Source: Chitinophagaceae bacterium
GTDB taxonomy: Bacteria; Bacteroidota; Bacteroidia; Chitinophagales; Chitinophagaceae
Assembly: GCA_003168265.1 (NCBI GenBank)
Contig: PMSV01000013.1
Location: forward strand, 47,155-111,154
Reading direction: 5' to 3'
Length of the DNA: 64,000 nucleotides
The notes under the pieces were generated by a model. The model had not been told where the DNA came from, made no database searches, and saw only the letters and a list, made by a program, of their open reading frames with translations. Of the stretch, positions 1 through 8,400 are shown piece after piece; position 1 is the stretch's first letter, and the number at the start of each line of letters is the position of its first letter. Both the position numbers and the translations under genes were made by a program.

Positions 1-670
1 TGAGCCGATCTCTACCATCCCCTTTGTCAAGAACCACGAATTCAATTATTCCAAACTGCTTCCTGCAACTTTTAGAGGGGGAACCTGGGTCCTTTATGTC
101 ATTATCGTGATTTTTATTATCACGGCTGTATCCAACGGAGCCAATATCACTGATGGCCTGGACGGCCTAGCTACAGGAGTCAGTGCAATCATTGGAGCCT
201 GCCTTGGCATATTCGCTTATTCTTCCGGTAACCTGCGATTTGCGGAATACCTGAATATCATGTATATCCCCAACCTGGGTGAACTGTCCATTTTTATAGG
301 CGCACTGATTGGAGCCTGCGTTGGATTTCTTTGGTACAATGCCCATCCGGCCCAGGTTTTTATGGGCGATACCGGCAGTCTGATGCTGGGTGGCGTGATC
401 GCAGCATTGGCTTTTATTGTCCGGAAGGAATTGTTGATCCCGATTTTTTGCGGAGTATTTCTAGTCGAGAACGTGAGCGTGGTGATACAAGTAAGCTATT
501 TCAAATATACACGGAAAAAATATGGTGCAGGAAGGAGGGTTTTTTTGATGAGCCCCCTGCACCATCATTATCAGAAACTGGGTTATCATGAAAGTAAGAT
601 AGTGACCCGGTTTTGGATAATGACCCTTCTTTGCATGGTGCTGGCGATCGTGACGCTCAAACTGAGATGA
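1..670 (+). CDS. mraY: MraY, phospho-N-acetylmuramoyl-pentapeptide transferase (5' end outside window)
   Basis: This integral membrane enzyme transfers phospho-MurNAc-pentapeptide from UDP to undecaprenyl phosphate, giving lipid I, the first membrane step of peptidoglycan synthesis. The frame is open from base 2 and ends at TGA 668-670, so about the last 222 residues are present and the N-terminal part lies upstream of the window. Visible signatures are the Asp-rich [10 protein letters not shown] loop, the [10 protein letters not shown] motif and the HHHYQKLG histidine motif near the C-terminus, separated by hydrophobic segments. An internal GTG at 107 is not the start because homology continues upstream of it. 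It is followed by murD in the dcw operon. Confidence 0.97.
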   Translation, partial: EPISTIPFVKNHEFNYSKLLPATFRGGTWVLYVIIVIFIITAVSNGANITDGLDGLATGVSAIIGACLGIFAYSSGNLRFAEYLNIMYIPNLGELSIFIGALIGACVGFLWYNAHPAQVFMGDTGSLMLGGVIAALAFIVRKELLIPIFCGVFLVENVSVVIQVSYFKYTRKKYGAGRRVFLMSPLHHHYQKLGYHESKIVTRFWIMTLLCMVLAIVTLKLR

Positions 671-789
671 CGATCAGGCTGCCCTTTGCGGGAAACCCTG
701 TGCTAAAATGATTGTGGTGCAGTATTGTCCAATTCTTTTGAAAAACCTATTGATCCGCCCTTTCTGGGAAACCTGCAATTTTTCAAAAC

Positions 790-2130
790 ATGGCCAAACG
801 CATATCCATATTGGGTGGTAGTGAAAGCGGAGTGGGGGCAGCCCTCCTCTCAAGGAAGGAGGGCTATGAGGTTTTTGTATCCGATGCAGGCTTCCTTAAG
901 GATAATTATAAAAAGGAATTAAAAGTGAACGGAATCGAATTCGAGGAGGGTAAGCATAGTGAGCTCAGAATCCTTGATTCGGATGAGGTAATGAAGAGTC
1001 CCGGGATACCCGAAAAAAACGAACTGGTTAAGAAGATACGATCTAATGGGATTCCTGTTATCAGTGAGATTGAACTGGCTTTCCGTCACAAGGGAAATAG
1101 CCGGATCATCGGGATCACAGGGAGCAACGGAAAGACCACCACTACTTCGATGACTTACCATATTTGCCGGGCAGATGACCTGGATTGTGCGCTTGTCGGA
1201 AATATCGGATTCTCATTTGCCAAACAGGTGGCTGAAGCTCCAAAACAGTGGTATATCGCCGAGATCAGCAGTTATCAGTTAGATGACATACAACAATTCC
1301 GTCCTGACGTAGCAGTTCTCACCAATATCACTGAAGACCATCTGGACCGATATGATTACCGCTTTGAAAATTATATAAGAAGCAAGTTCCGGATCGTGAT
1401 GAATCAGACGAGTGAGGATTATTTTATTTACTGCGACGACGATCCTGTTACAAAACAATATATCGGCCAGTATTCTTTACAAACTAACCCACTACCATTC
1501 AGTATGTACCATGAAATTAATCAAGGAGCCTTTATCCGGAACGGGCAAATGACAATCATACCGGGGAGCGAAAAGTTGCAGATGAGCATTTATGATTTTG
1601 CCCTGAAAGGGATACACAATCAGTACAATACCATGGCTGCCGGGCTTGCTGCTTCCGCCATCGGTATCCGAAAGGAAAAGATCCGGGAAGCCATCAAGAG
1701 TTTTGAAGCGCTGGAGCACCGAATGGAATTCGTGCTGACTGTGCGTGGCGTGGATTTCATCAATGACAGCAAGGCAACCAATGTGAACAGCACATGGTAT
1801 GCGCTGGAAACCATGACCAAGCCTGTCATTCTGATCCTGGGAGGAGTGGATAAAGGAAATGATTATTCACTAATCCGGGACCTGGTCGGGGAAAAAGTGA
1901 AATCCATTGTTTGCATGGGAACGGATAATACGAAGATCCATGAAGCTTTCCGGGACATCGTGCCTTTTATTGTGGATACGGCCAGTGCAGAGCAAGCCGT
2001 GAAAACAGCATATCATCTGGCTGCAAAAGGCGACGTGGTATTGCTTAGCCCGGCCTGCGCCAGTTTTGATCTTTTCAAAAATTACGAGGATCGCGGAAAA
2101 CAATTTAAAGAAGCAGCAAGAGACCTGTAA
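790..2130 (+). CDS. murD: MurD, UDP-N-acetylmuramoylalanine--D-glutamate ligase
   Basis: Cytoplasmic ATP-dependent ligase that adds D-glutamate to UDP-MurNAc-L-Ala. The 446-residue protein is full length for the family. It has an N-terminal Rossmann-like domain (SILGGSESGVG, about residues 6-16), the Mur ligase P-loop GSNGKTTTT near residue 110, and a C-terminal domain with INDSKATN and LLSPACASFD motifs. The start is the ATG at 790; the 119 bp between mraY and murD hold no gene. The stop at 2130 is one base from the ftsW start, consistent with one transcript. Codons about 17-26 can form an 8-bp hairpin (840-865). Confidence 0.97.
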   Translation: MAKRISILGGSESGVGAALLSRKEGYEVFVSDAGFLKDNYKKELKVNGIEFEEGKHSELRILDSDEVMKSPGIPEKNELVKKIRSNGIPVISEIELAFRHKGNSRIIGITGSNGKTTTTSMTYHICRADDLDCALVGNIGFSFAKQVAEAPKQWYIAEISSYQLDDIQQFRPDVAVLTNITEDHLDRYDYRFENYIRSKFRIVMNQTSEDYFIYCDDDPVTKQYIGQYSLQTNPLPFSMYHEINQGAFIRNGQMTIIPGSEKLQMSIYDFALKGIHNQYNTMAAGLAASAIGIRKEKIREAIKSFEALEHRMEFVLTVRGVDFINDSKATNVNSTWYALETMTKPVILILGGVDKGNDYSLIRDLVGEKVKSIVCMGTDNTKIHEAFRDIVPFIVDTASAEQAVKTAYHLAAKGDVVLLSPACASFDLFKNYEDRGKQFKEAARDL

Positions 2131-2131
2131 T

Positions 2132-3478
2132 ATGGCATTCAACGAAATGATAAATAAGGAGCGGAACCCGCTTAGGAATCTTGGAGCCCGCACTAAGGGG
2201 GATAAGGTGATCTGGGCCGCCGTGGTGCTTCTGGCGCTTGTGTCATTGCTTGCAGTTTATAGCTCCACAGGATTATTGGCCTATAAGATGAACAAGGGGA
2301 ATAACGAAGTCTATCTATTCAAGCAGTTTGCCTTTGTCGTGGTCGGAGTACTTATTATCTATTTTGCGCACCAGGTTAATTATACGATTTATTCCAGAGT
2401 GGCCCTGATCCTGTTTCTTATTTCAATACCTCTGCTTATTTATACCTTGTTCTTTGGCGTAAAACTGAATGAGGGGAGCCGCTGGATCCGATTGCCGATC
2501 ATTAACCTGACATTTCAGACCTCCGATTTGGCCAAGCTGGCGCTATTCATGTACCTCAGCCGCCTGCTTAGCCGTAAACAAATGGTTATAAAAGATTTTA
2601 GAAAGGGCTTTCTGCCTGTAATTATTCCTGTTGCCATCGTTTGCCTGCTGATCGCTCCGGCTAATCTGTCAACTGCTTTGCTCATAGGAGCGACCAGCAT
2701 GATGTTGCTTTTTATCGGAAGGGTGAGTTGGAAGCATTTGGCGCTAACCTGCGGCGTTGCATTAATCCCGATCGCGATATTGGTTCTTGCCGCCGTTATC
2801 GGACACAAAACGAGTTCAGGCGATGTGGCGGACCATCCGAAGACGGAAAGCCATTCGCGTTTACTGGTGCGTGTGAATACCTGGATCAGCCGGGTCGAAA
2901 GTTTTGTCTATGGAACAAAAGAAAGCAATGCAGATAATGATTACCAGATCAATCAGGCAAAAATTGCGATCGCCAAAGGCGGCTGGATCGGACTGGGACC
3001 TGGTAATAGTCAACAAAGGAATTTTCTTCCACATCCCTATTCCGATTTCATCTATGCGATCATCATTGAAGAATACGGACTTATCGGGGGAGCAGTCATC
3101 ATCGGGATCTATCTGCTGTTTCTGTTTAGAAGTATCAGGATCTACCGGCGTTGCCCCTTTGCCTTTGGTGCGTTTCTGGCCCTCGGCTTAAGTTTTACGC
3201 TGATGATACAGGCCCTGGCTAATATGGCAGTCAATGTGAATTTGTTTCCGGTCACGGGAGTTACCCTGCCCCTGGTCAGCATGGGCGGCAGCTCCTTTTT
3301 GTTCACTTGCCTCGCGATAGGAATACTGTTGAGCGTTGCCAGGAATGTGGAACAACTTGAAGGCGATAAGGTGGAAAAAGCTTTGGAATCCGCAGAAGAG
3401 GAAAATGAAGAAGATTGGGATCAAGAAACGGTCGAGGAAGACTTGTTAATGAAGGAAGAACCCATTTTGAATGAATAA
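2132..3478 (+). CDS. ftsW: FtsW, SEDS-family septal peptidoglycan glycosyltransferase
   Basis: Polytopic membrane protein of the SEDS family, the septal peptidoglycan polymerase that works with the class B penicillin-binding protein FtsI. About ten hydrophobic segments are visible. The family signature QRNFLPHPYSDFIYA followed by EEYG lies near residues 290-315, and a PLVSMGGSS-type motif follows before the last helix. The C-terminal 40 residues are a strongly acidic cytoplasmic tail. The frame is open further upstream to TTG 2066, but that would overlap murD by 65 bp; ATG 2132, just after the murD stop, gives a normal N-terminus of 448 residues. It could be called RodA from sequence alone, but the dcw position decides for FtsW. 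Confidence 0.95.
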   Translation: MAFNEMINKERNPLRNLGARTKGDKVIWAAVVLLALVSLLAVYSSTGLLAYKMNKGNNEVYLFKQFAFVVVGVLIIYFAHQVNYTIYSRVALILFLISIPLLIYTLFFGVKLNEGSRWIRLPIINLTFQTSDLAKLALFMYLSRLLSRKQMVIKDFRKGFLPVIIPVAIVCLLIAPANLSTALLIGATSMMLLFIGRVSWKHLALTCGVALIPIAILVLAAVIGHKTSSGDVADHPKTESHSRLLVRVNTWISRVESFVYGTKESNADNDYQINQAKIAIAKGGWIGLGPGNSQQRNFLPHPYSDFIYAIIIEEYGLIGGAVIIGIYLLFLFRSIRIYRRCPFAFGAFLALGLSFTLMIQALANMAVNVNLFPVTGVTLPLVSMGGSSFLFTCLAIGILLSVARNVEQLEGDKVEKALESAEEENEEDWDQETVEEDLLMKEEPILNE

Positions 3479-3480
3479 TT

Positions 3481-4575
3481 GTGGATAGTAAAAGAATAAT
3501 ACTGGCGGGCGGTGGAACAGGCGGACATATATTCCCTGCCATTGCGATTGCCAACGCATTGAAGAAGTTACGAGGGAATACAGAAATTCTGTTCATCGGG
3601 GCTCTGGGAAAAATGGAAATGGAGAAAGTTCCGCAGGCTGGTTACCGAATAGAAGGTATTGATATTGCAGGGTTTAATAGAAGCTCTTTGATTAAGAACA
3701 TTGGATTGCCTTATAAACTGGCAAAGAGTTTTTGGCAGGTGCGGAATATTATCAGGTCTTTCCGCCCGGACGCCGTGATCGGAGTTGGAGGATATTCCAG
3801 TTTTCCGGTATTGAGGTATGCCCAGTCAATTGGAATTCCCAGTTTTTTTCATGAGTCCAATGCTTTTGCCGGAAAGGCTAACCGGATGTTGGGTAAAAAA
3901 GCGACCCGCATCTTTACTGCGGTTGAGGGCATGGAGAAATTTTTTCCGGCAGATAAGATCCTGGTTACTGGCAATCCTGTGAGGGCTTCGATTGTGAACA
4001 GCCGGGTTTCAAGGGAGGAGGGATTGAGGTTTTTTGGACTTTCTCCTGATCTGAAGACGGTTTTGTCCACAGGCGGCAGTCTGGGAGCAAAAAGCATCAA
4101 TGAGGCTGTGGAAGCGGGACTAAACGAATTCGAAAAGAATAACCTGCAATTGATCTGGCAAACCGGAAAACCCTTTGAAGCGAAGGCCCAGGAGGCCGTT
4201 AAGGGCAGATCGAATGTATGGACAAAGGATTTTATTTCCGGGATGGAATATGCTTTTGCGGCGGCTGATATAGTGATTTCCCGGTCAGGGGCCATGTCGC
4301 TTGCAGAACTATGTGTGGTTAAAAAGCCGGCGGTATTGGTGCCTTATCCATTTGCAGCCGAGGATCACCAGACCGTAAATGCCAGGTTCCTGGTTGACCG
4401 TGATGCAGCCCTGATAGTGAGCGATTCGCAGGCGGGGAAAAGTTTGATCTCTGAACTGATGGGTCTGGCAAGAGATAGTACAAAACAAAAAGTGCTATCT
4501 GAAAACATTTCCAGGCTTGCCGTACCAGATGCGGATCAGAGGATTGCAAGTGAGATATTTCAAACGATCGGATAA
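3481..4575 (+). CDS. murG: MurG, UDP-GlcNAc:lipid I N-acetylglucosaminyltransferase
   Basis: Peripheral membrane GT28 enzyme that adds GlcNAc to lipid I to make lipid II. The 364-residue protein starts with the glycine-rich loop GGGTGGHIFPA (residues 9-19), carries a second glycine-rich loop TGGSLGAKSIN in the C-terminal half, and the sugar-nucleotide motif RSGAMSLAEL. The start is a GTG at 3481, two bases after the ftsW stop; no ATG gives a full-length protein. Its stop TAA directly abuts the murC ATG, so murG and murC are probably translationally coupled. Confidence 0.97.
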   Translation: MDSKRIILAGGGTGGHIFPAIAIANALKKLRGNTEILFIGALGKMEMEKVPQAGYRIEGIDIAGFNRSSLIKNIGLPYKLAKSFWQVRNIIRSFRPDAVIGVGGYSSFPVLRYAQSIGIPSFFHESNAFAGKANRMLGKKATRIFTAVEGMEKFFPADKILVTGNPVRASIVNSRVSREEGLRFFGLSPDLKTVLSTGGSLGAKSINEAVEAGLNEFEKNNLQLIWQTGKPFEAKAQEAVKGRSNVWTKDFISGMEYAFAAADIVISRSGAMSLAELCVVKKPAVLVPYPFAAEDHQTVNARFLVDRDAALIVSDSQAGKSLISELMGLARDSTKQKVLSENISRLAVPDADQRIASEIFQTIG

Positions 4576-5934
4576 ATGGCGAAGTTGAATGACATCAATA
4601 GGATCTATTTCATCGGTATCGGTGGCATCGGAATGAGCGCCCTGGCCAGGTACTTCAGGTTTCGTGGGAAGGAGGTGAGCGGCTATGACCGGACTGAAAC
4701 CCCTCTGACGAGGGAACTGGAAGAGGAGGGGATTGCGATTCATTACCAGGAAGATCCGGCGCTCGCTCCAAAGGACGTGCAACTGGTGGTATATACGCCG
4801 GCGATTCCTAAAGAGCAAATTGAATTGCAATATTACAGAGAGCATGGATACCTGTTGATGAAGCGGAGTGAAGTATTGGGATTGATTACAGAAAGTTCTT
4901 TTAATATCTGTGTAGCGGGAACGCATGGGAAAACGACGATCAGCACCCTGATAGCTCATATTCTGCGGCATAGCGGATATGGGTGCAATGCCTTTCTCGG
5001 CGGTATTTCGGTAAACTATGAGAGCAATTTCTGGAGTAGTGAAAGAAATGTTTGCGTTGTGGAAGCGGATGAATATGACCGCAGCTTTTTGAAGCTTAGC
5101 CCCGATATCGCAGTGATCACGGCAATGGATGCTGACCACCTGGAAATCTATGGAACTGAGGAGGCGATGAAGCAGGCTTTTGTTGATTTTTCAGGAAGAT
5201 TAAAGAGTAAGGGAATATTAATCAGCAAAGCCGGATTGTCCAGAGACAGTGACCTTCGGGGCGACCGGCACATTCGCTATAGCCTCGATGACGAAAATGC
5301 GGATATCAAGGCTAGGAATATCAAAACGGTGAATGGAAGCTATTTGTATGAAGTGATCGGGAATGACTGGGAGATAGGGGATGTTCGATTGAATATGGGT
5401 GGTTTGCATAATGTAGAGAATTCCCTGCCAGCAATCACTGTGGCATATTCGCTCGGAATCGGGGACCGGAAGATCCGGGATGCAATAGATGCTTTTCGGG
5501 GGGTGAAACGTCGGTTTGAGTACATCATCAAGCAGGGTCAGGTGATTTATGTGGATGATTATGCTCATCATCCGGAAGAATTGAAAGCGCTGATCACTAG
5601 TGCGAAGGGGCTTTTTCCTTCTATGACCTGCACGGTGATCTTTCAGCCGCATCTTTTCAGCCGGACCCGAGATCTTGCCGATGGGTTCGCAAGAAGCCTG
5701 GATCGGGCTGACGAAGTGATCCTGCTTCCGATTTACCCGGCGAGAGAAATGCCAATGCCCGGAGTGAGCAGTGCCATGATCTATGAGAAGATGAAAAATA
5801 GGAATAAATTCCTTATGACGAAAAAAGAATTATTGGAAAATATTGGGCAAAGAAAGAGGGGATTGATCATAACTGCCGGAGCGGGTGATATCGATGCTCT
5901 TGTTGAACCGATAAGGGAGAAACTGATAAATTAA
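4576..5934 (+). CDS. murC: MurC, UDP-N-acetylmuramate--L-alanine ligase
   Basis: Cytoplasmic ligase that adds the first L-alanine to UDP-MurNAc. At 452 residues it is full length: N-terminal nucleotide-fold IGIGGIGMSALAR, P-loop GTHGKTTIS near residue 116, the EADEYDRSFL motif, and the C-terminal DDYAHHPEE motif. The ATG immediately follows the murG stop codon with no gap. In this cluster murC is followed directly by ftsQ; the murB and ddl genes found here in proteobacteria are absent, as is usual in Bacteroidota. Confidence 0.97.
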   Translation: MAKLNDINRIYFIGIGGIGMSALARYFRFRGKEVSGYDRTETPLTRELEEEGIAIHYQEDPALAPKDVQLVVYTPAIPKEQIELQYYREHGYLLMKRSEVLGLITESSFNICVAGTHGKTTISTLIAHILRHSGYGCNAFLGGISVNYESNFWSSERNVCVVEADEYDRSFLKLSPDIAVITAMDADHLEIYGTEEAMKQAFVDFSGRLKSKGILISKAGLSRDSDLRGDRHIRYSLDDENADIKARNIKTVNGSYLYEVIGNDWEIGDVRLNMGGLHNVENSLPAITVAYSLGIGDRKIRDAIDAFRGVKRRFEYIIKQGQVIYVDDYAHHPEELKALITSAKGLFPSMTCTVIFQPHLFSRTRDLADGFARSLDRADEVILLPIYPAREMPMPGVSSAMIYEKMKNRNKFLMTKKELLENIGQRKRGLIITAGAGDIDALVEPIREKLIN

Positions 5935-5940
5935 AATGCC

Positions 5941-6906
5941 ATGAGCTGGAAAGTTAAGATAAGGAAATTGATGGCGGTCATGGGCTGGACTGTGATCGGC
6001 GCAGGAATGCTGATGCTGCTTGCGGCTGCAATCAGGAAGCGTAATAGCAGGACCTGTAAAGGTTACCGGATAGAGATCATCAGCCCTTCCGGAAAACAGT
6101 TCATTGAAAGGCAGGAGGTATTGCACCTGATAATGGACAGCAATTTCGAGCATATTGAAGGCAGGCCCATACATGAATTTAACCTGCTTCAGATGGAGGA
6201 AAGGTTGGAAAAGGACCCCTGGGTGCATAAGTCGCTACTCTTTTTTGACAACAATGACCTTTTGCGTGTTTCGGTGACAGAGAGGGAACCAGTAGCTAGA
6301 ATAATTACTGTGGGTGGAAATAGTTTCTATATCGATAGCAGCGGATTCCAGCTTCCATTAAATAGGAGACAGATTTCTCTCTTACCGGTATTCACTGGCT
6401 ATCCTTATGAAAGGATAAGGGATACGGGATTATATAGACCGCTGTTGAACGCCTTAAAAGAAATGAGCGGGTTTATCCGGTCAGACAGTTTCTGGTCGGC
6501 CCAGGTATCACAGGTGGAAATCCTGCCCGGAGGGAATTTTAAATTAATTCCCGAAGTAGGCAACCATGTTATTGAATTTGGCGATGGAAGCAGGATCGTG
6601 GAAAAATTTCATAAACTATTCATTTTTTATAAAGAGGTTTTGAGTCAGGTGGGAATGGATAAATATGCGAGTCTGAATGTCTCTTTTGAGGGGCAGGTAG
6701 TGGGAACCCGGAGATCCGGTTTTGTGAAAAAAGCAGATTCTATTCAGGCAGTGAAAAATATCACACAGCTTATTCAGGCCGCCCAGCATTGGCAATCTGA
6801 TACTGCCAGGTTTGAACATATAAAGCCTTTGGAAAATAGCGAACCTGCAAAGGAATTTCAGACCGGGGATCTGTTGGATAGCACGGTGGGAAAAATAAAA
6901 AGATGA
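5941..6906 (+). CDS. ftsQ: FtsQ, divisome membrane protein
   Basis: Single-pass bitopic protein that links early and late divisome proteins. The 321 residues show one N-terminal hydrophobic segment (about residues 10-28), then a POTRA-like region (about 38-110, beginning near KGYRIEIISPSGKQF and ending at the SVTEREPVA motif) and an FtsQ beta domain. Similarity in this family is low, so the call rests on topology, the TEREP motif and the position between murC and ftsA. A Lys-rich, poorly conserved C-terminal tail follows. A 51-bp gap separates it from ftsA. Confidence 0.9.
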   Translation: MSWKVKIRKLMAVMGWTVIGAGMLMLLAAAIRKRNSRTCKGYRIEIISPSGKQFIERQEVLHLIMDSNFEHIEGRPIHEFNLLQMEERLEKDPWVHKSLLFFDNNDLLRVSVTEREPVARIITVGGNSFYIDSSGFQLPLNRRQISLLPVFTGYPYERIRDTGLYRPLLNALKEMSGFIRSDSFWSAQVSQVEILPGGNFKLIPEVGNHVIEFGDGSRIVEKFHKLFIFYKEVLSQVGMDKYASLNVSFEGQVVGTRRSGFVKKADSIQAVKNITQLIQAAQHWQSDTARFEHIKPLENSEPAKEFQTGDLLDSTVGKIKR

Positions 6907-6957
6907 GAAAATGAAAATCAATTTTTAAACATATAAAACAACAAACACAAATAGGCT

Positions 6958-8337
6958 ATGAATCACGAACAACCCATTATTGTCGGACTCGACATCGGGA
7001 CCACCAAAATCGCTGCCATCGCAGGACGCAAGAATGAATTCGGGAAACTTGAAATACTCGGATTCGGAAGAGCCAATTCCAACGGCGTAAAACACGGACA
7101 AGTGCTGAATATTGATGAAACCATCAAAGCCATACGCATGGCATTGGAAAACTGCCGGGCATCCAATCCCCAGCTAGAATTCCAGGAAGTTTATGTAGGT
7201 GTGGCGGGACATCATATCAAGAGCCTTCAAACGCGGGGCGATATAGTGAGGCAGCAGACTGAAGATGAGATCACGCAAAAGGAAATCGACCAATTGATCG
7301 CAGATCAATACAAGACCTATATCCCGGCAGGAGACCAGATCATCGATGTCATTGCCCAGGAATTCACCGTTGATAATTTTCAAAATATTGTCAGCCCGAT
7401 AGGATACGGTGGTGTAAAGGTTGGCGCCAATTTTCATATCATCACCGGAGATAAGAATGCGATTCGCAATATCAACCGGGCGGTTGAAAAAAGCGGCCTG
7501 AAGACTAAGGATCTGGTTCTGCAGCCGCTGGCATCAGCCGATGCCGTCATGGGACAGGAAGATCTGGAAGCCGGTGTTGCCATAGTGGATATCGGGGGAG
7601 GTACGACCGATCTGGCCGTATTCTATGAAGGAATCCTGAAACATACCGCGGTGATCCCTTTCGGCGGAGAGAATATCACCAATGATATCAAGACAGGACT
7701 CGGTGTTTTGAAAACCCAGGCTGAGCAAATGAAAGTGCAGTTTGGTTCAGCTCTTGCAGACGAAGCCAAGTCCAATGCATTTATCACTATCCCCGGCCTT
7801 CGCGGCATGCCTGCCAAAGAAATCAGTGTGAAGAACCTTGCAAATATCATTCAGGCACGTATGAATGAGATCATGGATTTTGTAACCTATCATCTTAAAC
7901 AGGTGGGGCTGGACAATAAGATGCTGAATGGGGGAATCGTACTGACTGGCGGAGGATCGCAGCTCAAACACCTGATACAGTTGACCGAATATATTACAGG
8001 ACTCAATGCCAGGATCGGTTATCCGACAGAACATCTTTCTGGAGGACATATCGAAGAATTGGCCAAACCGACCTATTCCACCTGCATCGGCCTGATCTTA
8101 AAAGGGTACAGTGATTATGAACACAAACGCAAACAGTTTGAAGCCGGTTTTTTAAAGTTAGAAGTACCGGAGATCCTGAAAAAACCGGAGCCGGTAGCCG
8201 AAGCCGTTCTTTCGGAAGGGAAGCCTGATGAAGCTGAATTGATCGGGAAGAATCGTAAAGGCATCAAAGATTTCTGGGGAAAATTCAAGGACGGGATCAT
8301 CGATCTGTTCAAAGAGGAGGAAGATCACGCTCTTTAA
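6958..8337 (+). CDS. ftsA: FtsA, actin-like membrane tether of the Z ring
   Basis: ATP-binding actin-fold protein that anchors FtsZ filaments to the membrane and recruits later divisome proteins. The 459 residues contain phosphate-1 motif GLDIGTTKIAAIAG at residues 10-23, the SHS2/1C insert, phosphate-2 motif VDIGGGTTDLAVF near residue 210 and the adenosine motif TGGGSQL near residue 335. The last ~25 residues, containing WGKFKDGIIDLF, form a probable amphipathic membrane-targeting helix, as in the family. Between this helix and the core is a Pro/Glu-rich linker of about 50 residues. Confidence 0.97.
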   Translation: MNHEQPIIVGLDIGTTKIAAIAGRKNEFGKLEILGFGRANSNGVKHGQVLNIDETIKAIRMALENCRASNPQLEFQEVYVGVAGHHIKSLQTRGDIVRQQTEDEITQKEIDQLIADQYKTYIPAGDQIIDVIAQEFTVDNFQNIVSPIGYGGVKVGANFHIITGDKNAIRNINRAVEKSGLKTKDLVLQPLASADAVMGQEDLEAGVAIVDIGGGTTDLAVFYEGILKHTAVIPFGGENITNDIKTGLGVLKTQAEQMKVQFGSALADEAKSNAFITIPGLRGMPAKEISVKNLANIIQARMNEIMDFVTYHLKQVGLDNKMLNGGIVLTGGGSQLKHLIQLTEYITGLNARIGYPTEHLSGGHIEELAKPTYSTCIGLILKGYSDYEHKRKQFEAGFLKLEVPEILKKPEPVAEAVLSEGKPDEAELIGKNRKGIKDFWGKFKDGIIDLFKEEEDHAL

Positions 8338-8400
8338 AAAGGGCCTGCCTACATTCATGAAACGCCATTAACAAGTTCACTAATCCAAAAAAAGAATACA

